64,000 nt of DNA from Paenibacillus sp. NFR01 (GTDB lineage Bacteria; Bacillota; Bacilli; Paenibacillales; Paenibacillaceae), in assembly GCF_900111565.1 (NCBI RefSeq), contig NZ_FOIK01000001.1, forward strand, positions 1,085,309-1,149,308. The letters run 5' to 3'. Position 1 is the stretch's first letter, and the number at the start of each line of letters is the position of its first letter. Shown here piece by piece: positions 35,074 through 43,422 of this stretch. A program made the position numbers and the translations under genes. Below the pieces are notes generated by a model. That model saw nothing but the letters and a program-made list of their open reading frames with translations, was not told the origin of the DNA and did not search any database.

Positions 35074-36170
35074 ACTCTTTGGCTCCTTTTCGCCAGTTTT
35101 TTGAGTAGGATCAGCAATAACACAATCACCGGGAGATAGATAAACAATGGGACCCAAATTTTTGAAGGGAGTACCGTTGTTGCTACTTGAAGATGACCTG
35201 TAAAGCTGACGACCATTGTCATGGATAGAAGAAAAGTGATAATGCACGCGGCAATAATGATCCCCTTATCGCTTTGAGCGGCCAGCAGCTTCCGCATGCA
35301 AAACACCGCTGCAAATAGATGGAGGGACAGCTTGCTGAAAGCGGTCAACGTTAGATACATGACCCCGATCGCATCCAGATTCTCAAGAAGATCAGCGATA
35401 TTCGATAGTTTCAACAGTGCAAAGGAGGGATACATCATTTGCTTGAAAACACCCTCTCCCATAGCCGAAACAGCCAGCGTATCCAATAAGGTAATGCTGA
35501 TGCCAGACAATAGACAGGCGCTTATTATCGGGAGGGTTAGTTTTTTCTTGTCGCTGAGCATGCCCCAGAACATTGCAAATTCTATGCTCTCTCCGTAAGT
35601 TTGCATGAGTCCCAATGGCCATACTGCGCTCCAAACCCTTCCCATGCCATCCCCTAATAATGGAAGCATATTGGGCAGATAAATTCTGCCGGAAAAGCCG
35701 AGCAGGACGATCTCCAATATCAAAGAAAAGATGATTACGGGAAAAAACACTCCGACCATCCGAGTAAGCACTTCAAATCCTCCAAACAGCACATAAAGGA
35801 TGACCAGCAGAAAAGTAACGGCAATCAACCAGTTGGGGGTGCTATGTAATATGGTTATCGGATACAGGAACCTTACATCACTTACGATCCGACCCGCATC
35901 ATATAGAAATAGCAATGGATAAAGCCAGGCAATCGGCGTTCCCAGCCACTTTCCGAAGTAGGCAGGCCACCAATCGACCAAAGTTAATCCGCCGGTTAAC
36001 CGGTAGATGAGGGCATATATCAGGATTATACATCCTCCCAGAAACATGCTGATTAATGTTGCAATCCAGGCATCCCTTCCAGCAGATGATGCAAACCCAA
36101 AAATGATCGTACTGCCCAGTTGAAAAACAACCATTAGTGAGAACATTTGATATCTTGAGATTTGAATCAA
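35070..36170 (-). CDS. spore germination receptor B subunit (GerAB-type permease)
   Basis: 366 aa with about ten membrane spans, in the APC-superfamily spore germination permease family. ISRYQMFSLMVVFQLGSTII at the start and the YGESIEFAMFWGML segment are family marks. It sits in the inner spore membrane and contributes to germinant binding. The start is TTG at 36170, overlapping the gerAC stop (TTGA). Order gerAA-gerAC-gerAB on the minus strand. Confidence 0.92.
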   Translation of the reverse strand: MIQISRYQMFSLMVVFQLGSTIIFGFASSAGRDAWIATLISMFLGGCIILIYALIYRLTGGLTLVDWWPAYFGKWLGTPIAWLYPLLFLYDAGRIVSDVRFLYPITILHSTPNWLIAVTFLLVILYVLFGGFEVLTRMVGVFFPVIIFSLILEIVLLGFSGRIYLPNMLPLLGDGMGRVWSAVWPLGLMQTYGESIEFAMFWGMLSDKKKLTLPIISACLLSGISITLLDTLAVSAMGEGVFKQMMYPSFALLKLSNIADLLENLDAIGVMYLTLTAFSKLSLHLFAAVFCMRKLLAAQSDKGIIIAACIITFLLSMTMVVSFTGHLQVATTVLPSKIWVPLFIYLPVIVLLLILLKKLAKRSQRV

Positions 36171-37357
36171 TCCTGCTCACTCCTCGGCATGATCACATGA
36201 TTGGTTAAACCGGATCGGATAATTCTTCCCCTAACGATAATAGAAGGCTTTATTTCCGGAAATATTTCTTCCCATCGTTTGCCTAACCCGTTATTCCAGG
36301 CCTTGGGATACCGCCGGTAAACGGACTGTCCAAAACCATATATATCGCTTTTATAAGCGGATTGTACGATTTTGCCTGAATCCTCGATACGCTCCTTTAC
36401 TGCATTTTCAACTTGAGTTTGGATCATTTTCACGTTGTCCTCATTGTCTAAATTTAGATCGGACGTATTTTCATAAATATTTTCACTAATCCTCACGGTT
36501 AAAGTCACCTCTACTTTGTCTCCATGTAAAGACACTTTTCGGGAGACATTAACGCGTTCCAGTTCCGAACTCACCTTCCCCTTTTTATGAGAACCGGGGA
36601 TTTCAATCGTAATTATGCCCTTGTTCACTTGGTTCTTCACCCATAAAACGCCACGGGTTTCTTTATCGTTTAATGCTCCAACCATCCGGTCTTTTTTAAA
36701 TATGGCGATGCCTTTGATCGCCAGGTTGCTGGAGCTTTTTTTCCCTTCATCCTGCGAATTCACAATCTCCACAACCGGTGCGTAGGGTTCAATCCCCTCG
36801 GACATTAAGTAATTTAGAAAATCAATTAATCGGATACTTGGCGTCAGGTTTTGCCCCATCTCGGATCGTAAAACTTCTGAAGTGAGCTTTTCAAATTTAG
36901 GCTTAAAATTCAAGATATCAAGCGCACTTGTTTTGGACACGGCGATATAACTGATCAACTGCGATTGTCTGAATCTTTCAAAGAAATCGAGCACACGGGT
37001 TATTCCATCTCTGGCTAATGAATCTCCGATGATCAGAACCCGGCAATGGGAATAGGTGATTACCCGCGGCAGTTTCTTCTGAAGCATTCGCGTGATATCC
37101 ATGATGGTATCGCCCTCCTCGCTAACTACCCAGCCGGCAGAACTTTCGAGTTTCGCTTCCCCTCCCCCTTGAGCAGAGCCGGTACCGAAAAGCCGCGGTA
37201 CTGCCAGCAGCAGAGTAAGCCGAATTTTACCACTTTCTGTTCGGTCCAGACCTGCAGCAGTTACAATAGCGAGTTCGTTGATCTCCCGTTCACTCCAGCA
37301 AGAACAAAGCAATATGGACATCATAAAAGTAAGGAGCAGAAGCGAGGCATGTCTCAT
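36167..37357 (-). CDS. spore germination receptor C subunit (Ger(x)C lipoprotein)
   Basis: 396 aa lipoprotein: signal sequence (RHASLLLLTFMMSI) with lipobox LLCSC, the cysteine being the lipid attachment site. WSEREINELAIVTAAGLDRT and the following domain are typical of GerAC. It lies on the outer face of the inner spore membrane. ATG 37357 has GGAGG 7 nt upstream; another ATG at 37378 is in frame but precedes that site. Confidence 0.92.
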   Translation of the reverse strand: MRHASLLLLTFMMSILLCSCWSEREINELAIVTAAGLDRTESGKIRLTLLLAVPRLFGTGSAQGGGEAKLESSAGWVVSEEGDTIMDITRMLQKKLPRVITYSHCRVLIIGDSLARDGITRVLDFFERFRQSQLISYIAVSKTSALDILNFKPKFEKLTSEVLRSEMGQNLTPSIRLIDFLNYLMSEGIEPYAPVVEIVNSQDEGKKSSSNLAIKGIAIFKKDRMVGALNDKETRGVLWVKNQVNKGIITIEIPGSHKKGKVSSELERVNVSRKVSLHGDKVEVTLTVRISENIYENTSDLNLDNEDNVKMIQTQVENAVKERIEDSGKIVQSAYKSDIYGFGQSVYRRYPKAWNNGLGKRWEEIFPEIKPSIIVRGRIIRSGLTNHVIMPRSEQD

Positions 37358-37400
37358 GAGTTGGTCCTCCGACATCATTCTATTTCATGGCCTAAGATGA

Positions 37401-38912
37401 TCACGATCGGCTTGCGCGTTTTCTGTTGGCTTTTCCAATCTGACTTGGCCTGCTCGTCATCTTGCTCCGGGGTGCACGGATTAAAACATCCTTCAGGTCG
37501 CCTATATTCAGCGGGGAGACTGGGGAAAGATACGGCACTCCAAAGGAGCGCAGTTTGCACAAGTGAGCCAGTATTAGCAAAAGTCCGAGGAAAATCCCGT
37601 ATAGACCGAATATTCCGGCGAGCAACATTAAAGGGAAACGTAAAACCCGAATAGCCAATCCTTGATTATAGATCGGAAAAATAAATGAAGATATCCCTGT
37701 AAAAGAAACAACAATGATTAGCGTTGCCGATACAATTCCCGCCTGTACCGCCGCTTGACCTATGACCAAAGCACCGACAATACTCACCGCCTGCCCCACA
37801 GGGCGCGGTAGCCGAATACCTGCTTCCCTTAGTGCCTCAAAGGCAGCTTCCATGAGAAGCGCTTCGATAATCGCCGGAAAAGGCACATTCTCGCGGGATG
37901 AGGCAATGCTTAATAACAAATTGGTTGGAAGCATTTCCTGATGGTACGTGGTTACTGCAATATAAAGCGACGGAAAAATCAAGGCGCATATGGACATGCA
38001 TAGCCGTAGCCAACGGATCGCAGTTGAAACAATAAAGTGTTGGTAATAGTCTTCGCTGGCCTGGAGAGCATCGGCAAAAATAGATGGGGCAATCAGCGCA
38101 AAAGGCGTATTATCCACCATAATTGCTGCCCTTCCCTCCAATATTCCTGCAGTAACTCTGTCAGGGCGTTCCGTGCTGATCATTTGGGGGAAAATCGAAA
38201 ATGTACTGTCGCAAATCAATTCTTCAATATATCCGCTTTCCAGAACGGCATCGATATCGATCTTATTAATTCTGGATTTAATTTCCGCAACTAATCCGGG
38301 CATGACGATGGAGTCTACATATACGATTGCTATATCCGTTTGGGATAGGCGACCGATACGCATTGCTTCGATTTTAAGCTCCGTGCTCGGCAGACGCCGC
38401 CGAATAAGCGATGTATTCACACGCAAATTCTCATTGAATCCGTCTCTGGGGCCCCTGATAACGGATTCTGACACCGGTTCCTCTATTGCCCGTTGCTCCC
38501 ATTTTTTCAAGCTGGCTAGAAAGATGACAGGCATCCCCTCTGCCAGAATGGCTGTATCTCCTTTGCACATCGCTGTTATAGCATCTTCCATACTGCCGGT
38601 CGTACGAATCTGATTAGCATAACTTGCCCGTGCAAATATCCCTATTTGTTCTTCTTCGAATTTTTTTTGTTTAAGCGCTGCAATATGTTCCCGCAACGGA
38701 TCAAGGAGCTCCACATCAATTCTTCTCTCATCCACCAAACCGTCCAGATAAACCGCCACAACTTCTGTAGAATTCTCTTCCAAAGCAATTCTTTTATATA
38801 CAACATCCGAGCAGCGCTCAAAATGATCTTCAACCTGCTTTAGATCCTTTTCTAACTGCCCGGTCAGTTTGATTACCGTTTTGTCATTGGTATTGATATT
38901 AGCTTGGTTCAA
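37401..38912 (-). CDS. spore germination receptor A subunit (GerAA)
   Basis: 503 aa. A soluble N-terminal region (about residues 1-240; VAVYLDGLVDERRID, GPRDGFNENLRVNTSLIRRR) precedes about five or six membrane segments and a basic C-terminal tail, as in GerAA. Recent work proposes that GerA-type A subunits assemble as a germinant-gated ion channel. First gene of the operon; the gap to gerAC is 43 bp. Full length and undamaged, so the receptor is probably functional. Confidence 0.93.
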   Translation of the reverse strand: MNQANINTNDKTVIKLTGQLEKDLKQVEDHFERCSDVVYKRIALEENSTEVVAVYLDGLVDERRIDVELLDPLREHIAALKQKKFEEEQIGIFARASYANQIRTTGSMEDAITAMCKGDTAILAEGMPVIFLASLKKWEQRAIEEPVSESVIRGPRDGFNENLRVNTSLIRRRLPSTELKIEAMRIGRLSQTDIAIVYVDSIVMPGLVAEIKSRINKIDIDAVLESGYIEELICDSTFSIFPQMISTERPDRVTAGILEGRAAIMVDNTPFALIAPSIFADALQASEDYYQHFIVSTAIRWLRLCMSICALIFPSLYIAVTTYHQEMLPTNLLLSIASSRENVPFPAIIEALLMEAAFEALREAGIRLPRPVGQAVSIVGALVIGQAAVQAGIVSATLIIVVSFTGISSFIFPIYNQGLAIRVLRFPLMLLAGIFGLYGIFLGLLLILAHLCKLRSFGVPYLSPVSPLNIGDLKDVLIRAPRSKMTSRPSQIGKANRKRASRS

Positions 38913-38996
38913 TTCGCCCCACTCCCTTAAAGCTAAAAAGTAACCTTATGATTCCCAGTAGAAGATATATAATCCATTTCTTTCGGCAAAAGAAAA

Positions 38997-39037
38997 AGGA
39001 TGCTTCGAAAGCCATATAAGGCTAACGAAACATCCTT
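38997..39037 (-). terminator. terminator of the FusB-like gene
   Basis: On the minus strand AAGGATG pairs with CATCCTT, with inner pairs CG/CG and GCC/GGC, followed by TTTTCTTTT. It sits 10 nt past the stop at 39047. Confidence 0.8.
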
Positions 39038-39046
39038 CGTGTTCAC

Positions 39047-39694
39047 TTATTTACGAATGGTAACAATGTACTTCTCCAATGCCTCCGTGCTGGTGATGCT
39101 CTGGTTGCAGGCATGGTTGTAGATGCAGATATACTGGCCGATTGAAGAAAAATTGTCCTGGGAAGCCACGGTGGGCTTTGTCTTGACGGTGAAGAACGCC
39201 AATTCCTGCTGCCGGTTGCAGAACAGGCAATACCCCTTTTTATGGGTCGGCAAAATTCTTCCTTCAATCCCGACAAACTGGCCTTCGAACGGGTACACGA
39301 TGTACAACTTGCCCGTTGCAATGTCGGTCCAGCTCAGATACGTGATCTGGCGGAAGTCGATCGCCTGCAAATCAGGCAGCTTCAGCTTTTTATTCTTCGG
39401 AAACAGCTTCTCGATCTGCTTCGGCGTGATATCAGGGAACGGCTCCCGGTATGGGGATAGGTTGTCCAGGTATTTCTGGAAATCCTCGGCCTTCGTGAGA
39501 TCCGATACGGTTTCAAGCATCCGCTGCTGGTCCGCGGTCAGGTGCGTAAATGCTTCCACAATGTTTACCGCCGTCCGGAACCGTACCGTCTTAAGGACCT
39601 TCTGGTCCGCGACGCTCCGCAGCGTCTTCAGCAGGAAATCGGACTGTTTCTTAATCACATTAAATTGATGGTTTCTAATAAATGATGTACTCAT
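39047..39694 (-). CDS. FusB/FusC-family EF-G-binding protein
   Basis: 215 aa. FusB-type proteins bind elongation factor G and free it from ribosomes stalled by fusidic acid. N-terminal helical part (HQFNVIKKQSDFLLKTLRSV), middle EF-G-binding region, and the C-terminal zinc-finger-like cysteines CLFCNRQQ and YICIYNHACN are visible. ATG 39694 (MSTSF) has a purine-rich AGGGGCG upstream; the frame is open back to 39739. The long leader upstream has attenuator-like pairing (39735-39842). Resistance is not proven; many Firmicutes carry such housekeeping homologues. Confidence 0.88.
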   Translation of the reverse strand: MSTSFIRNHQFNVIKKQSDFLLKTLRSVADQKVLKTVRFRTAVNIVEAFTHLTADQQRMLETVSDLTKAEDFQKYLDNLSPYREPFPDITPKQIEKLFPKNKKLKLPDLQAIDFRQITYLSWTDIATGKLYIVYPFEGQFVGIEGRILPTHKKGYCLFCNRQQELAFFTVKTKPTVASQDNFSSIGQYICIYNHACNQSITSTEALEKYIVTIRK

Positions 39695-39734
39695 TTCGCT
39701 TTCGCCCCTTATTTTTAGTGAGTAAAAGATAAGG

Positions 39735-39842
39735 TGCAAAGCCTGATATTAGAAACGATAATTCCAAGTTTGGGCGATCAATAAAATTAAGTCCTCATTT
39801 CGATCCCCATGCAAAGTATCGCCCTAAATCAAGGCTTTGCAT
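39735..39842 (-). promoter_or_regulatory. leader with mutually exclusive hairpins, attenuator candidate
   Basis: Read on the minus strand, ATGCAAAG (39842-39835) can pair with CTTTGCAT (39816-39809) or, as part of a longer stem TGCAAAGCCTTGAT, with ATCAGGCTTTGCA (39747-39735). GGGCGAT (39824-39818) can pair with ATCGCCC (39778-39772) inside the long stem. Such alternatives upstream of a translation-factor protection gene suggest ribosome-mediated attenuation. The T-tract after the long stem is weak. Confidence 0.5.
39795..39842 (-). CDS. possible 15-codon leader peptide of the FusB-like gene
   Basis: ATG at 39842 begins MQSLDLGRYFAWGSK and ends with TGA. It covers one arm of both alternative hairpins, which is what a ribosome-controlled attenuator would need. 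No clear ribosome binding site precedes the ATG, so the peptide is hypothetical. Confidence 0.3.
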   Translation of the reverse strand: MQSLDLGRYFAWGSK

Positions 39843-39955
39843 GAGGCTTTCTAGCTAACGAGCAATTCTGCATTGCCACAGGATAACCCCCAATTCCGTT
39901 CAGATGCGAAAAGTATAGCAGGAATCGCGGCATGCCGCAATCGAATCCACCCGCT

Positions 39956-42427
39956 TTAGCGGGCTTTGCGGAGGCATACGGCCGTTGGGCTGACCCCTTG
40001 TTCCATCAGTTCCCGCGGCGTCCCGGCGAACATGATCGCCCCGCCTTTGCTGCCGCCTTCCGGCCCCAAATCGATGATCCAGTCCGATGCTTCGATCACC
40101 TGCTGGTTATGCTCGACTACGATAACGGTATTCCCGGCATCAACCATGCGGTTCAGCATGGCCACAAAATTCTCCACGTCGAGGGGATGCAGCCCGGACG
40201 TCGGCTCGTCCATCAAATACAAGGTCTGCTTGCCCGCCGGAGTGATCAGCTCCTTTGCCAGCTTTAGCCGCTGTCCTTCCCCGCCGGATAAAGTCGTCAG
40301 CGTCTGCCCGAGCTCCAGATATCCGAGTCCTACTTCTTGCAGCAGGTTCAGCATACGCATGATTTTCCGGTGATCGGCAAAGACTGCCCCCGCTTCCTCT
40401 ACCGGCAATTGCAGAATATCCTTGATCGAATGCCCTTGGTATTTCACAGCCAGCACCTGTTCGCTAAACTGCTTCCCGCCGCAGACCGGACAAACGACCT
40501 CGATATCCTGGAAAAAGAGCATACGGCTGGTCACATAGCCCAGCCCCTCGCAATTCTCGCAACGGCCTCCGGGCGTGTTAAAGGAGAAATGTTTGGAGCT
40601 TAAGCCTGCGGCTTTGGCCTCCGGTAGATTCCCGAAGATGCCGCGGATTTCCGTGTACACCTCCGAATACGTGGCTACGTTGGAGCGTTTCATTTTGCTG
40701 ATCGCCGACTGCTCGATCGTCACCACCCGGTCAAAGGACTCCAGCCCGGACACTCGGGCCTGGCGTTTTAATGCATCCTCTTCCGCCAGTACGTCAAAGA
40801 CCAGCGTCGATTTGCCGGAACCGGATACTCCGGTAACCGCCACCAGGCAGCCTGCGGGGAAGGAGACATCGATATTTTTCAGATTATAGCGGTTCGCCTG
40901 TTCGATACAGATGCGGTGACCGTTGCCTTTCCGGAAGTGATCCCTGCCAATTCTCTTCAGCGAGTCCAGCCCTTTGAGATAGGTCCCTGTCACCGAGACC
41001 TCCTGTTCCAGCAGCGAATCCAGTGTTCCGGTTCCAATGACCGTTCCGCCATGTTTTCCTGCGCCGGGCCCGATATCGACGATGAAATCCGCCACAGCCA
41101 TCACATCCGGGTCATGCTCGATGACGATGACGGTATTGCCTTTGTCCCGCAGCTTCCGGAGCATGTGAATGACGCCTTCGGTGTCCTGTGGATGCAGGCC
41201 GACCGTCGGTTCATCGAGAATGTAAATAACGCCGGTCAGCTCGGAGTCAAGCGTTGCCGCCAGTTTTACCCGCTGCAGCTCCCCGCCGGACAAGGTGATG
41301 GTCTGCCGGTCCAGCGACAGATAACCAAGCCCGACGTTGACGATCCGCTGAATCTTTGTCTTCAGGTCAATCAGATAAACTTCAACGAGCGGCTGCGCCT
41401 TGCCGCCAATCGAAGTTTGCAACTTCAGGATCCAATCGTGCAGGCCTTCGAGCGACTGGACCGACAGCTCCGGCAGGCGCTTTCCCTGAACCGTCACGCT
41501 GCGGCTAAGGTCGTTTAAACGCTCTCCGCCGCATTCCGGGCACACGGCTTCGCTGAAATATCCGTTGTACTTCTTGGCTTCCCCGCCTTTCTCGGCCATG
41601 CGCCGCCAAAGCGTCGTGAACACTCCTTCGAATTTGCCGGCGGCTACGGTTCTAGGCGCGGCCACATCCGGGAACAGCCGCTTCACTTCCGAGCTATCGG
41701 TTCCGTGGAACAAGAGTGTCTTCTGCTCGCGGGTGAATGCTTCCACTGGCGTCTGCGGGCGGGCAGGAACACCAAAATGCTTAAACGCCTGATACACTGC
41801 CGCCGTCTGGTAATACCGGTACTGATGCTCCCAGAAATCGATTGCTCCTGCTTCCAGCGACAAACGGGCATGCACAACCTGTTCCTCGTGAATGGCCAGC
41901 TTTTTGCCGAGCCCTTCGCAGGCCGGACAAGCGCCTTCCTTGGTATTATAAGAAAAAGAGGTACGGGTCAGCTTCTCCATCCGGAACGCGCAGCGGCTGC
42001 AGATCATAAATACTTTAAATTCGCCGTCATGCTTCTCCGTCTCTTCCTTGCAATCTGCGGCGGAAATGTCTTCTTGGCAGTTCGGGCATCTGCGGTGGCC
42101 CAACTTCTCGTACACCATCCGTAGATCGGTGTAGATATCCGTAGAAGTACCGACCGTCGAGCGCGGATTTTTATTCGCTTCCGTCTGGCTGATCAGAATG
42201 GCCGGGGACACGCCGCGGATCGACTCACACTTAGGCTTCCGGATACCCTGCATCCCGATGGCCTCCAGATATTGGCGCTGGCATTCCTGGAAGAGCACAT
42301 CCATCGCCAGCGTCGTTTTTCCGGATCCGGACAACCCGGTGAAGACGATCAGCCGATTACGCGGCAGCTCCAGATCGATATGCTTCAAATTCCCCTCCGC
42401 CGCACCGTTGATGATGATATTGGACAT
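39956..42427 (-). CDS. short UvrA-like ABC ATPase
   Basis: 823 aa with two ABC ATPase cores: Walker A GLSGSGKTT near residue 30 and GVSGSGKST further on, signatures LSGGELQRVKLA and LSGGEGQRLKLA, and zinc-type cysteine pairs (CPACEGLG, CPECGGERL, CENCEGLG, CPVCGG). Housekeeping UvrA is about 940 aa; this one appears shortened in the N-terminal half, like class II/III UvrA-type proteins that lack the UvrB-binding region and are often tied to drug resistance or specialised repair. ATG 42427 has GGAGGG 7 nt upstream. It is divergent from a tandem-MerR regulator. Confidence 0.9.
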   Translation of the reverse strand: MSNIIINGAAEGNLKHIDLELPRNRLIVFTGLSGSGKTTLAMDVLFQECQRQYLEAIGMQGIRKPKCESIRGVSPAILISQTEANKNPRSTVGTSTDIYTDLRMVYEKLGHRRCPNCQEDISAADCKEETEKHDGEFKVFMICSRCAFRMEKLTRTSFSYNTKEGACPACEGLGKKLAIHEEQVVHARLSLEAGAIDFWEHQYRYYQTAAVYQAFKHFGVPARPQTPVEAFTREQKTLLFHGTDSSEVKRLFPDVAAPRTVAAGKFEGVFTTLWRRMAEKGGEAKKYNGYFSEAVCPECGGERLNDLSRSVTVQGKRLPELSVQSLEGLHDWILKLQTSIGGKAQPLVEVYLIDLKTKIQRIVNVGLGYLSLDRQTITLSGGELQRVKLAATLDSELTGVIYILDEPTVGLHPQDTEGVIHMLRKLRDKGNTVIVIEHDPDVMAVADFIVDIGPGAGKHGGTVIGTGTLDSLLEQEVSVTGTYLKGLDSLKRIGRDHFRKGNGHRICIEQANRYNLKNIDVSFPAGCLVAVTGVSGSGKSTLVFDVLAEEDALKRQARVSGLESFDRVVTIEQSAISKMKRSNVATYSEVYTEIRGIFGNLPEAKAAGLSSKHFSFNTPGGRCENCEGLGYVTSRMLFFQDIEVVCPVCGGKQFSEQVLAVKYQGHSIKDILQLPVEEAGAVFADHRKIMRMLNLLQEVGLGYLELGQTLTTLSGGEGQRLKLAKELITPAGKQTLYLMDEPTSGLHPLDVENFVAMLNRMVDAGNTVIVVEHNQQVIEASDWIIDLGPEGGSKGGAIMFAGTPRELMEQGVSPTAVCLRKAR

Positions 42428-42593
42428 GTTGTTACCCTCCGATTCCGTTGTTCTCATGCATAGACAAAACCATCATACAACATTGAGGCAATCTTTCGCT
42501 TCGGAGATAAACAGGCCTTGATTTGAAGGGAGATTTGGAATTTAATATTGTCATGGTTCTTGAAGGTTCTACTTGAAGGATTGGAGATGCTTT

Positions 42594-43349
42594 ATGAAGC
42601 TTGTATATACGCCGGCCCAACTGGCAAAGCGCCTCAAAGTCAGCACGACAACCTTGCGGCGGTATGAAGACCAGGGCCTCCTGCCGCCTGTACCGCGATC
42701 CGGAAGTCAGCGCCGAATCTATCATGAAGTTCATTTGAGGGCATTCGCCGCCATCCGCATATTGCTGAAAGGGTACGATTTTGCCGTCGTCTACGAGTCG
42801 ATGCGCCAGATCAGGGGAGGAAAGGCCACGGAGGCGTTATGGCTAATCAACCGCCAGCTCTATGGGACCCAGGAAGAGAAGCAGCGGGTAGAAGCGATGA
42901 TGGACATGATCGGCCGGGCTGATCTGACCCGGTACAATGATCTTAAACTGCCCGAAACGATGTCCATCGGCGAGGTGGCACAGATTGCCGGCGTCAACGC
43001 TTCGGCCATCCGGCATTGGGAGAGCGAGGGCCTGATCCGCTCGGAGCGGCATCCCGAAAACGGCTACCGGTTATTTTCGCCGGGCGAGCTCCGAAAGATC
43101 ATCGTCATCAGCAGCTTGCGCAAAACGGTATTCGCCATTGAGCTGATGCGGCAGCTGCTTCACGATCTCGACACGCACAGCCTTACCAGCGTCAAACGTT
43201 CCTTCCGCCTGGCACTGACCAGGCTGAATCTCCGCCTGAAGCTGCAATTCGAGGGAATTGCCGCGCTCATGAGCTATCTCGAGCTCTGTCCGCAAGCACA
43301 AACGCATGAAGATAGTGAGCTTGAAGAATGCGGGCACGAAGAAGGCTGA
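42594..43349 (+). CDS. regulator with two MerR-type DNA-binding domains
   Basis: 251 aa. Two MerR winged helices lie in one chain: residues 1-70 (YTPAQLAKRLKVSTTTLRRY, GSQRRIY) and about 118-190 (MSIGEVAQIAGVNASAIRHW, NGYRLFSPGELRKI). Normal MerR proteins have one and dimerise through a coiled coil, so this may bind DNA as a pseudo-dimer or contact two sites. The C-terminus has no drug-binding or metal-binding motif apart from scattered Cys. Divergent from the UvrA-like gene across 166 bp. Confidence 0.85.
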   Translation: MKLVYTPAQLAKRLKVSTTTLRRYEDQGLLPPVPRSGSQRRIYHEVHLRAFAAIRILLKGYDFAVVYESMRQIRGGKATEALWLINRQLYGTQEEKQRVEAMMDMIGRADLTRYNDLKLPETMSIGEVAQIAGVNASAIRHWESEGLIRSERHPENGYRLFSPGELRKIIVISSLRKTVFAIELMRQLLHDLDTHSLTSVKRSFRLALTRLNLRLKLQFEGIAALMSYLELCPQAQTHEDSELEECGHEEG

Positions 43350-43364
43350 ACGCCAAAATCACAA

Positions 43365-43394
43365 ACAGGGGCCGTCCTCATTGGACCGCCCCTG
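43365..43394. terminator. hairpin between two convergent genes
   Basis: CAGGGGCCGTCC pairs with GGACCGCCCCTG (one mismatch) around TCATT. It lies between the stops of the convergent MerR and GH87 genes and could serve both, though neither side has a long T-tract. Confidence 0.65.
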
Positions 43395-43422
43395 TTCTGC
43401 CTGCCTCTATATCATTTGTTGA

